Shown here in pieces: positions 22,771 to 28,680 of a stretch of DNA of 37,520 nucleotides (position 1 is its first letter; each line of letters begins with the position of its first letter). The DNA is from an archaeon. GTDB taxonomy: Archaea > Thermoproteota > Nitrososphaeria > Nitrososphaerales > Gagatemarchaeaceae. The translations under genes were made by a program, and so were the position numbers. Location: NCBI GenBank assembly GCA_021848045.1, contig JAJZNC010000048.1, positions 1 through 37,520 of the forward strand, read 5' to 3'. Below the pieces are notes generated by a model. It saw nothing but the letters and a program-made list of their open reading frames with translations, made no database searches and was not told the DNA's origin.

Positions 22771-23430
22771 ATGGCTTTCGTAGCGGCACTTGTGATAGTA
22801 TTCGCAGCTGTCGTGGCGGCAGGGCTGAGCAGCGAGGTGTCGGGCAGCCAGAACACGGTCACGGTGACGAGCACCGCGGCGGGATCGCCGGGGGCAGCGA
22901 CCGCACAGAACTCGAGCTCGCCCTACGAGCTGACGCTCGTGATCACTCCCAACAGCGCGTGGAACTCGACCACCACCGCCCCCCAGTTCTGGGTGGTAAC
23001 CCCGACCGGGCTGGTCTCTTCGGCGAACATCAGCCTCCCAGCCCACCGCCTCATCCAGCTTACCGTGGAGGACCTTGACACGGGCAACGACCCGCTCCCT
23101 GCCCAGTACTCGCAGGTGACGGGCACGGTCGGGAACACCGAGATGATGATGAACCTGACGGCCGCCTCCCAGAACCCGACCAACTCGAGCAACTACAGCG
23201 TGGTCAGCTCTCTCGACGCCCAGGGCCAGGTGTCCCACACGTTCACGATCCCGCAACTCGGCATAAACATCCCCTCTCCTGCCCAGTCCGTCGAGGTGGT
23301 CGACTTCACGATCAACCAGACCGGGGTCTTCCCGTGGCAGTGCATGGATCCCTGCGGGTTCGGACCGAGCGGGTGGCTTGGCCCAATGAGCTCTGCCGGG
23401 TGGATGCAGGGCAGCGTCACGGTCACCTGA
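22771..23430 (+). CDS. Membrane-anchored cupredoxin with CuA-like CxxxC loop
   Basis: 219 aa: an N-terminal hydrophobic helix (about residues 2-19), a Thr/Ser/Ala-rich linker to residue 50, then a beta-rich cupredoxin domain outside the membrane. The copper-site region resembles cytochrome oxidase subunit II CuA: SHTFTIPQLG with H156, then GVFPWQCMDPCGFG with C191 and C195, and methionines M206 and M212. The second CuA histidine, expected a few residues after the second cysteine, is not present. Likely an electron carrier or copper-binding protein. The start is placed at ATG 22771; an upstream ATG at 22684 would add 29 polar residues. A 5-bp hairpin follows the stop at 23434-23446. Confidence 0.78.
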   Translation: MAFVAALVIVFAAVVAAGLSSEVSGSQNTVTVTSTAAGSPGAATAQNSSSPYELTLVITPNSAWNSTTTAPQFWVVTPTGLVSSANISLPAHRLIQLTVEDLDTGNDPLPAQYSQVTGTVGNTEMMMNLTAASQNPTNSSNYSVVSSLDAQGQVSHTFTIPQLGINIPSPAQSVEVVDFTINQTGVFPWQCMDPCGFGPSGWLGPMSSAGWMQGSVTVT

Positions 23431-23729
23431 CCGCCTGCATCGCAGGACAAAGCCCCGCGAGACGGCTCGTTCAATGGGCACCGCCGCGGAGGGGCGCCAG
23501 CCTGCGTCCCGGTTGAGTGGATCGGGAATGCGGGGACGAGCTGGCCTCGGGGGTCGCGCGCGCCCGCATCCCAGCCCTCCGGGACCCCGCATGGCTGCAC
23601 CGGGTGCGACAATCCGGGGGTGAAACGCGCCCCAAATGCCCTGGAGACCCTTCCGTGAGTGTCCAATCTCAATCCCAGGGCTAATCCATCCCCTCCTGAG
23701 GGTTCCAGACTTGGTTTCCGGTAGCTAAA
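23431..23729. other. Intergenic stretch before EF-1alpha, no gene recognised
   Basis: About 300 bases with no convincing reading frame. A small hairpin CCTGC-ATC-GCAGG at 23434-23446 directly follows the cupredoxin stop. I looked for tRNA arms and RNase P or SRP RNA signatures and saw none. A 49-codon ATG frame from 23474 has Arg/Gly/Pro-rich composition typical of chance frames in GC-rich DNA. Confidence 0.5.
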
Positions 23730-23740
23730 CCTTAAATAAT
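23730..23740 (+). promoter_or_regulatory. TATA box for EF-1alpha
   Basis: CCTTAAATAAT, a strong archaeal TATA, is centred about 48 bases before the ATG at 23783, predicting a leader of about 20 bases. Confidence 0.65.
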
Positions 23741-23782
23741 AACTCGCGAAGGTCAAATCGTAATAACCGGAGTCAATGCGTA

Positions 23783-25108
23783 ATGGCAGACAAACCACAC
23801 CTAAACCTGATAGTAACTGGTCACGTAGACCACGGCAAGAGCACCAGCATGGGTCACTTCCTCTTCGACCTGGGTGCAGTAGACGACAGGACCATCGCAG
23901 AATACGCGAAAGAGTCTGAGAAGACGGGGGCGGGCGACTCGTTCAAGTACGCCTGGGTCCTCGACCAGCTGAAGGACGAGCGCGAGAGGGGAGTCACGAT
24001 CGACCTCGCCTTCCAAAAGTTCGAGACGCCCAAGTTCTTCTACACGCTCATCGACGCGCCAGGGCACCGCGACTTCATCAAGAACATGATCACCGGCGCC
24101 TCCGAGGCGGACGCCGCTGTCCTTGTGGTCTCCGCCAAGACCGGCGAGAGGGAGACCGCGCTTGGGCCAGGCGGGCAGGCCAGGGAGCACGCATTCCTCC
24201 TGAAGACCCTCGGCGTCAACCAGCTGGTGGTCTGCATCAACAAGATGGACGACCAGACGGTAAAGTACGCCGAGAAGGCGTACAACGACGCCAAGCAGGA
24301 CGTGGAGAACTTGCTAAAGGCCTCAGGGTACAACGTCACCAAGATACGCTTCATCCCTACCTCGGGCTGGACGGGCGAGAACCTGGTCAAGGCGAGCACA
24401 AACATGCCCTGGTACAAGGGGCCGACCCTCCTACAGGCGCTGGACGAGTTCTCCGAGCCTCCAAAGCCCATCGAGAAGCCCCTCCGCGTCCCGATACAGG
24501 ACGTCTACACCATCACCGGCGTGGGTACGGTCCCCGTGGGGAGGGTAGAGACGGGTCACATGAAGGTCGGCGACCCCGTGGTGATCATGCCCGAAGGGCT
24601 CCCGGCCGAGATAAAGTCGATCGAGACCCACCACACCGCGATGCAGGAGGCCTTCGCTGGCGACAACATCGGGTTCAACCTGAGGGGCGTCGCGAAGACC
24701 GACTTCCACAGGGGCTCTGTCCTGGGGCCTCCGTCCAGTCCCCCGACCATCGCCAAGGAGTTCCTCGCGCAGATCGTCGTGGTCTTCCACCCCACGGCCA
24801 TTGCGGCCGGCTACACCCCGGTGCTCCACGCGCACACAGCGCAGGTGGCCGCGACGATCACTGAGATCGTGGCCAAGCTAGACCCGAGGACAGGCCAGCC
24901 GATGGAGGAAAAGCCCAAGACGATCAAGACGGGAGACTCGGCGATCGTGAAGATCACGCCGTTGAGGCCGCTCGTCCTCGAGACGTTCAAGGAGTTCCCA
25001 GAGCTCGGAAGGTTCGCCCTCAGGGACATGGGATCCACCGTGGCCGCAGGAATCGTCCGCGAAGTGACGGTAAAGGGTACCGTGGAGAAGGCAGTCGCAA
25101 AGGCCTAG
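23783..25108 (+). CDS. tuf: Translation elongation factor 1-alpha (aEF1A)
   Basis: GTPase that delivers aminoacyl-tRNA to the ribosome; 441 aa. GTP-binding motifs are G1 GHVDHGKST (residues 13-21), G3 DAPGHRDF near residue 93 and G4 NKMD near residue 153, with the switch I region RERGVTIDLAF near residue 70. Beta-barrel domains II and III follow (VPIQDVYTITGVGTVPVGRVETG and the final RDMGSTVAAGIVREV). The start is ATG at 23783, with a strong TATA box and no neighbour on the same strand within 350 bases upstream. In many archaea rps10 follows; it is absent here. Confidence 0.98.
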   Translation: MADKPHLNLIVTGHVDHGKSTSMGHFLFDLGAVDDRTIAEYAKESEKTGAGDSFKYAWVLDQLKDERERGVTIDLAFQKFETPKFFYTLIDAPGHRDFIKNMITGASEADAAVLVVSAKTGERETALGPGGQAREHAFLLKTLGVNQLVVCINKMDDQTVKYAEKAYNDAKQDVENLLKASGYNVTKIRFIPTSGWTGENLVKASTNMPWYKGPTLLQALDEFSEPPKPIEKPLRVPIQDVYTITGVGTVPVGRVETGHMKVGDPVVIMPEGLPAEIKSIETHHTAMQEAFAGDNIGFNLRGVAKTDFHRGSVLGPPSSPPTIAKEFLAQIVVVFHPTAIAAGYTPVLHAHTAQVAATITEIVAKLDPRTGQPMEEKPKTIKTGDSAIVKITPLRPLVLETFKEFPELGRFALRDMGSTVAAGIVREVTVKGTVEKAVAKA

Positions 25109-25126
25109 GCTGCCGACTCTCCTCAC

Positions 25127-25149
25127 CTTTCTATCCTTACGGCATTTTT
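25127..25149 (+). terminator. Pyrimidine/T-rich terminator region after EF-1alpha
   Basis: CCTTTCTATCCTTACGGCATTTTTA, starting 19 bases after the stop, combines a pyrimidine tract with a T5 run, as expected for archaeal termination. Confidence 0.35.
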
Positions 25150-25172
25150 AGGATACCAGCGTGAGCTAGGGC

Positions 25173-25193
25173 TGTTTCGAACGCTTCGAACAC
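25173..25193. promoter_or_regulatory. Inverted repeat with two TTCGAA palindromes
   Basis: TGTTTCGAACGCTTCGAACAC: two self-complementary TTCGAA hexamers (25176-25181 and 25185-25190) flank a 3-base spacer, and the outer bases extend the dyad. It lies about 80 bases upstream of the Thr-rich secreted protein and could be an operator or an RNA hairpin. Confidence 0.4.
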
Positions 25194-25258
25194 ACCTTGC
25201 TGAACTCTACTAACGTTTACTAGGGCCCACCTGCAAACAGTCCAGTCGGGGTGTCGAG

Positions 25259-25687
25259 TTGAAGGGATACATGAACCGAGTCGCGGCGGTGGTGGTCGTG
25301 GGAATCGTGCTCGCTACTTTTGTCGGACTCCTGGCCATCACGACCGCCCCGGCGAACGAAGCAGCGACGAACGAGCCGACCACCACGCTCAGCGCGTCAG
25401 GGCCCGATGCCGCGGTGGCAACGGTCACGGTAACGGGGACCTTCACCGCTCACGCCTCTCGGGCTACGACCACTTACGTTCGGCCGACCAATGCCTGCAC
25501 CTTCACGTTGCCGACAGCCATACTGACAACCACCACGGTCACATCTTGGCCGATGCCGCCTGCCTCCACGACCACCGTAACAACGACAACGACCTCGACG
25601 AGCTACGCCCAAACCATCACCGTGACCAGCTGCACGTACGTCGCGCCGACGGTCACTTCTACGTCCACCACCACCATGAACCCGTAG
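25259..25687 (+). CDS. Thr-rich secreted or membrane-anchored protein
   Basis: 142 aa from TTG 25259, or 138 from ATG 25271. The N-terminal hydrophobic helix (about residues 8-28, RVAAVVVVGIVLATFVGLLA) is a signal anchor. The rest is a low-complexity extracellular domain dominated by Thr, Ser, Val, Ala and Pro, with tracts such as TTTVTTTTTSTS, two cysteines and no charged core. Such composition is typical of heavily O-glycosylated stalks or surface proteins. No enzyme motif is visible. A TATA-like TTTACTA at about 25215-25221 lies roughly 40 bases before TTG 25259. Neighbouring proteins also have an N-terminal helix followed by a Thr-rich linker. Confidence 0.6.
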   Translation: MKGYMNRVAAVVVVGIVLATFVGLLAITTAPANEAATNEPTTTLSASGPDAAVATVTVTGTFTAHASRATTTYVRPTNACTFTLPTAILTTTTVTSWPMPPASTTTVTTTTTSTSYAQTITVTSCTYVAPTVTSTSTTTMNP

Positions 25688-25796
25688 CCGTCACTAGTTT
25701 CCGCGCTCGTACAACAGCCTCTGTACGCGGTTGCGTTCCGAATAGTACTATCTGCCGCACGCGTCTAGGCGCCAACGGCACTAGCACTGCTGCACG

Positions 25797-26462
25797 CTAG
25801 GCACGCGGGGAGAATCCCGCGATAACCTGCTGGGCGGAGAAGGAAAGGACCGCCCAGTCTTCCCGAGCGATCAGCCAGGCGCGAGCGTTCGCCGAGTACG
25901 CGTAATAGTCCTGAGCTGTTATTTTTGAATTCTCCCTTCCGAAAGCGACGGTCTGCTGGACCATGACGAAGCTCGAGTTGACGACTACCATGCCGCCAGG
26001 TTCTGTGCCTACGGACTGGGTCAAGTTCTCCACCGCCAGGGACCTGACGTTGCTGCCGATTCCCTTTGGGACGATGCCCGGCAAGAGTCGCTTCATGAGC
26101 TCCGTGACATTCGCCGTGCCGGTGTAGGAACCGTCCAAGGATCCGCACTGGCACCCCCCGACCGATTCCCAAGCGACCGTGGCGTTCCCCTGGTATTGCC
26201 CGACCGCCAGCGACACGTTTCTGGACTCGAGCGCGAGGACGTGCTCGGCGTAGAGCCCGCTCACGAAGGAGTCCGGCTGCTCAGTAGATGTGGTCGCAGT
26301 CGTGACCACCCTCGTGCCGAACAGCCCGTTCCCGGTGAGCGACTGGAGCACGAGCAGGACGATGAGGGTCAGAGCCGACCCTACCCCGACCAGGGTGGCG
26401 TCCCTCTCGCGCCTGGCTTTCGACTCCATTCCGCTCGCCTCGGAAAGAAGGTGCCCGAACAT
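25797..26462 (-). CDS. Membrane-anchored extracytoplasmic protein, NTF2/SnoaL-like (paralogue 2)
   Basis: 221 aa from ATG 26462, which has AAGGAG just upstream; ATG 26429 (210 aa, MESKARRERD) is a good alternative. One N-terminal helix (VGVGSALTLIVLLVLQSL), a Thr-rich linker (VVTTATTSTEQ), then an extracytoplasmic domain. It has the pattern seen in archaeal secreted NTF2-like proteins: LALESRNVSLAVGQYQGNATVAW, a loop with CQCG, a LMKRLLPGIVPKG helix, strands, and a terminal WLIAREDWAVLSF. The next gene upstream on the same strand is a clear paralogue with the same architecture. No catalytic residues could be assigned; ligand unknown. The frame is open further upstream, but that part is non-protein-like. 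Confidence 0.72.
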   Translation of the reverse strand: MFGHLLSEASGMESKARRERDATLVGVGSALTLIVLLVLQSLTGNGLFGTRVVTTATTSTEQPDSFVSGLYAEHVLALESRNVSLAVGQYQGNATVAWESVGGCQCGSLDGSYTGTANVTELMKRLLPGIVPKGIGSNVRSLAVENLTQSVGTEPGGMVVVNSSFVMVQQTVAFGRENSKITAQDYYAYSANARAWLIAREDWAVLSFSAQQVIAGFSPRA

Positions 26463-26560
26463 ATCTCCTTCGTCAGTCGGGCGCAACAAGCGAGCGACGA
26501 CGCCTGGATCGAGCCGGCTCTCCTGCGCGCCCGACCTCCTGCCCTCCACCGCGGGATGCC

Positions 26561-27184
26561 TCATCCGGCTGCGAACGGTGGCGGCTCGAGGCCTGGGGTA
26601 AGGACGGTCCATGACTCTTGCGCGATGAGCCATCCACCGAAGGTGGAGCCGTAAAGCGGGGCGGAGTAGACGTACGCCTCGTCCGCCGTCACCGTCCCGT
26701 TGACCTGGCCTAGGTACGAGCTCGTCCCTTTGAAGTCGAAGGTCGCGTTGACGAGCGCCGAGCCGCCCGACAGGGCTGATATGTTCTCCTCGATGGCCGA
26801 TACCTCGAGCGTCCCCACGAGCCCGAGCGCGAGGCCTCGCTCGAGCGGGACCTCGACCTCGCCAGGTGTCATCTGGCTGGTCTGCGGCGTGCAGCACGTG
26901 TTGATGTCCCCCGTCCAGGTGATCGTCGCGTTGTGCGCATACTGGTCGGAGAAGCCCGGGGCGTCCAGAGACGCGAAGTCCTTCACATGGTTGGCGAAGG
27001 CTTGGCCGACGATGGTCGCCTCTTGCCTGTCGAGTGAAGCCGTCACTGTCGAGGTCTCGGTCTTCACCGCGAAGAGTCCCGTGCTCGCAAAAGACTGCAG
27101 GACTAGGAGCGCGACGGGCATCGCCCCGGCTCCCGCGCCGACAAGAGCCGCACCGTTGCCTCGTCTGCCGTTCTCTCGGTCCAA
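26561..27184 (-). CDS. Membrane-anchored extracytoplasmic protein, NTF2/SnoaL-like (paralogue 1)
   Basis: 207 aa from TTG 27184. Its architecture is shared with the downstream gene: N-terminal helix VALLVLQSFASTGLFAV (compare VLLVLQSLTGNGLFGT), Thr-rich linker TETSTVTASLDRQ, the Y.HNATITWTG strand, a two-cysteine loop (NTCCTP against CQCG), and the terminal WLIAQESWTVL. The pair arose by tandem duplication followed by strong divergence. The two are separated by 98 bases with no TATA box, so they are probably cotranscribed. Function unknown; an NTF2-like cone fold that binds a small ligand outside the cell is an inference from the pattern. Confidence 0.72.
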   Translation of the reverse strand: MDRENGRRGNGAALVGAGAGAMPVALLVLQSFASTGLFAVKTETSTVTASLDRQEATIVGQAFANHVKDFASLDAPGFSDQYAHNATITWTGDINTCCTPQTSQMTPGEVEVPLERGLALGLVGTLEVSAIEENISALSGGSALVNATFDFKGTSSYLGQVNGTVTADEAYVYSAPLYGSTFGGWLIAQESWTVLTPGLEPPPFAAG

Positions 27185-27547
27185 GTCCGCCCTTTCCCGG
27201 TCAGGGGGGTGAGGGGGCTTTGAAGCTTTGGATGCGCCGGCGGTTTCTCGAAGCGACCTGCCTGCCCGGGCGGCGTCCCCTCAGACGCCAGGACGAGAAA
27301 GGCGCGGGGCGGGCGTGCCGACGAACGGCCAGACGCCGAGCGCAGGCCCGGCCTGGCTAGAGCGAGGACGTGGCGACGCTCCAGTCCCGGGTGTCCGCAC
27401 GCCCGCGGGCCCATCCGACGTGAGAGTCGAGGTAGGGCGAGCTCCTCTATGTCCATGCCCTGGAGAGGCTCGCCTGGGTCTCCTGGGCTCCTTGCGCCGC
27501 CTGTCCCCAAACGTGTAAGAGGGTCCTCGGGCCTCCTGCTCGGTCGG
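27185..27547. other. Intergenic stretch with no recognised gene
   Basis: About 360 GC-rich bases. Frames on both strands are Arg/Gly/Pro-rich and lack conserved motifs or hydrophobic helices. The AT-richest spot, around 27219-27231 (CTTTGAAGCTTTG), may belong to the promoter of the minus-strand paralogue gene. No RNA gene recognised. Confidence 0.45.
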
Positions 27548-27652
27548 ATGACCTCAAGGGAAGAGGCGATAGTCGGGCTCTCCATGGGGATCTTCCTCGC
27601 CGTCTCTTCGGTCGTGGCGGTGTCGCTGGTGCTCCGGCTCTTGACGGCCTGA
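27548..27652 (+). CDS. Possible 34-aa single-helix membrane peptide
   Basis: ATG at 27548 opens a 34-codon frame: TSREEAIVGL followed by a strongly hydrophobic helix (SMGIFLAVSSVVAVSLVLRLL). The helix and the charged N-terminus look like a real small membrane protein. No TATA box or Shine-Dalgarno supports it, so it stays tentative. Confidence 0.3.
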   Translation: MTSREEAIVGLSMGIFLAVSSVVAVSLVLRLLTA

Positions 27653-27693
27653 GCGCCCGTTGCCACCGCGGGCGCTGACGGGCCGGGACGATC

Positions 27694-27906
27694 TCAGGGG
27701 GACCAGCGCCGCCACGCCGGCGGGAGGCCGCCCTCCCTCATCTCTATCGTGCAGTCGGGGCACGCGGGCTTCCTGAACCCCCAGAAGCCCAGCCACCTCG
27801 TCGGACAGTCCTCGCAGAAGACCTTCCTGCACTCCGGGCACTGCCAGAGCGCACGTAGGAGTCCACCCACCTGCTTGTGGCAGCGGGCGCAGAGCGCGCG
27901 CACCAT
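27694..27906 (-). CDS. Small zinc-finger protein with four CxxC knuckles
   Basis: 70 aa with eight cysteines in four CxxC pairs: C6/C9 (CARC), C23/C26 (CPEC), C31/C34 (CEDC) and C49/C52 (CPDC). The spacing could hold two zinc ions, either as two ribbons or as a cross-brace resembling RING/FYVE-like or B-box domains. Aromatic residues (TRWLGFWGFRKP) sit between the third and fourth pairs. Likely a protein- or nucleic-acid-binding module; no family assigned. The start is ATG at 27906. A weak TATA (CTAAAGTA at about 27927-27934) lies about 25 bases upstream, and a dyad sits between box and start. Confidence 0.7.
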   Translation of the reverse strand: MVRALCARCHKQVGGLLRALWQCPECRKVFCEDCPTRWLGFWGFRKPACPDCTIEMREGGLPPAWRRWSP

Positions 27907-27912
27907 GTCAAT

Positions 27913-27926
27913 ACAACCTTCGTTGT
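27913..27926. promoter_or_regulatory. Short dyad at the promoter of the zinc-finger gene
   Basis: ACAAC-CTTC-GTTGT, five-base arms, lies between the weak TATA box and the ATG at 27906, covering the expected transcription start. It is a candidate operator or autoregulatory site. Confidence 0.3.
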
Positions 27927-28025
27927 TACTTTAGCGCCCATCCCCCTGCTCGTGGCCACGGGAGCCTGGCTCCGCCCGAGTCCTGGGCCTCTCCTGCCAC
28001 GGCCTCGCCGCGGCTACAGGAAGGT

Positions 28026-28033
28026 GTATAATT
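28026..28033 (+). promoter_or_regulatory. TATA box for the 28057 membrane-protein gene
   Basis: GTATAATT is centred 28 bases before TTG 28057, implying a leaderless TTG-start message. Confidence 0.5.
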
Positions 28034-28056
28034 CCCCCTCCGGCGCGAAGTGGAGC

Positions 28057-28353
28057 TTGGCGAGCGCCAACCCCACGGTCTACGACGGCTTCGAGTTCAA
28101 GGAGAGGGCGACGAAGGACCTCTACGTCTCCCTAAAGCGGAGGATGAGCGTCGCCACCACGATAAGCATCATGGCGATCGTCCCCGGCTTCGCCCTCTTG
28201 CTCCAGTCCTACCTCTCGCCCTCCGGCTCGCCGCAGTACCTCTATCTTGTCTTCCTCGCGATATCCCTCCCCTTCTCCGTCCTGAGCTTCAGGACAAACT
28301 CGAGGCTGACCGAGCTCATCAACTCCAACGACGTCAGGCACGTGGGCTTCTAG
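28057..28353 (+). CDS. Small membrane protein with two helices, unknown function
   Basis: 98 aa from TTG 28057. The frame is open back to 27877, but a TATA box at 28026-28033 places transcription start at or just before this TTG, so upstream residues are unlikely to be translated. The cytoplasmic N-terminus (VYDGFEFKERATKDLYVSLKRRM) is followed by two hydrophobic helices (about residues 31-50 and 58-76) and a polar tail SNDVRHVGF. No recognised family. Confidence 0.62.
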   Translation: MASANPTVYDGFEFKERATKDLYVSLKRRMSVATTISIMAIVPGFALLLQSYLSPSGSPQYLYLVFLAISLPFSVLSFRTNSRLTELINSNDVRHVGF

Positions 28354-28380
28354 CCCGCCCTGGGCGCGGCGCCTGGGGCC

Positions 28381-28560
28381 CTAGGGGCCTTCGAACCCGC
28401 AGTTCACGCACTTGTACTTGCGTGAGAACTTGCGGCAGAGCTCGTCGCGCCAGATGAGGACCTGGTGGCAGTTGGGGCAGTTGAACCTCACGGCCTTGGT
28501 CCCCGGGAGGATGGGCCTGTTGCACGACGTGCAGTGGGAGAGCGAGAATCCTTCTGGCAT
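28381..28560 (-). CDS. Conserved archaeal zinc-ribbon small protein (HVO_2753-like)
   Basis: 59-aa protein with four cysteine pairs: HCTSCNRPI, FNCPNCHQV, a single C in DELCRKF, and YKCVNCGFEGP at the C-terminus. The length, the PGTKAVRFNCPNC core and the terminal CxNCG(F)xGP match the widely conserved archaeal zinc-finger protein typified by Haloferax HVO_2753. That protein is 59 aa, a two-zinc RNA-binding-type fold, often encoded next to elongation factor 1-beta. No EF-1beta gene is adjacent here. The start is ATG at 28560, with a TATA box (minus strand, 28591-28600) about 35 bases upstream. Confidence 0.88.
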   Translation of the reverse strand: MPEGFSLSHCTSCNRPILPGTKAVRFNCPNCHQVLIWRDELCRKFSRKYKCVNCGFEGP

Positions 28561-28590
28561 TGCGCTGTCCAGGGCCCCGCGGTCGGGCGC

Positions 28591-28600
28591 TTAAATTTTT
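28591..28600 (-). promoter_or_regulatory. TATA box for the HVO_2753-like gene
   Basis: AAAAATTTAA on the minus strand is centred about 35 bases before the ATG at 28560. Confidence 0.55.
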
Positions 28601-28672
28601 TGGGTGGCCCGAGGGGTCGACGCGGAGGGTCTCCTGCCGAGTCGTTCCACGGGCCACGCGTCGCGCGCAAAC

Positions 28673-28680
28673 GTTTAATG
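28673..28680 (+). promoter_or_regulatory. TATA-like box overlapping the annotated sedolisin ATG
   Basis: GTTTAATG is the only AT-rich element before the sedolisin gene and overlaps its first ATG. It lies about 30 bases before an in-frame TTG at 28705, which would fit a leaderless start there. Confidence 0.4.

Noticed and set aside
22513-23592. Upstream extension of the SpoIIM frame on the minus strand
   Set aside because: Composition is Arg/Gly/Pro-rich, it overlaps the cupredoxin gene and precedes the TATA box at 22601-22610. It is a chance open frame in GC-rich DNA.
23474-23623. 49-codon ATG frame in the gap before EF-1alpha
   Set aside because: Arg/Gly/Pro/Ala-rich, no promoter or ribosome site, no motif; typical chance frame.
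23431-23782. Possible structured RNA (RNase P, SRP RNA or tRNA) in the 352-base gap
   Set aside because: No T-arm motif, no RNase P core or SRP helix 8 motif was seen on either strand; a covariance-model search could decide.
25546-25800. 84-codon plus-strand frame ending on the CTAG of the NTF2-like gene
   Set aside because: Tempting because it would be a fourth shared CTAG stop, but it overlaps the Thr-rich gene out of frame and its residues are not protein-like.
26463-26897. Upstream extension of the second NTF2-like frame
   Set aside because: It overlaps the first paralogue out of frame and lacks protein-like composition.
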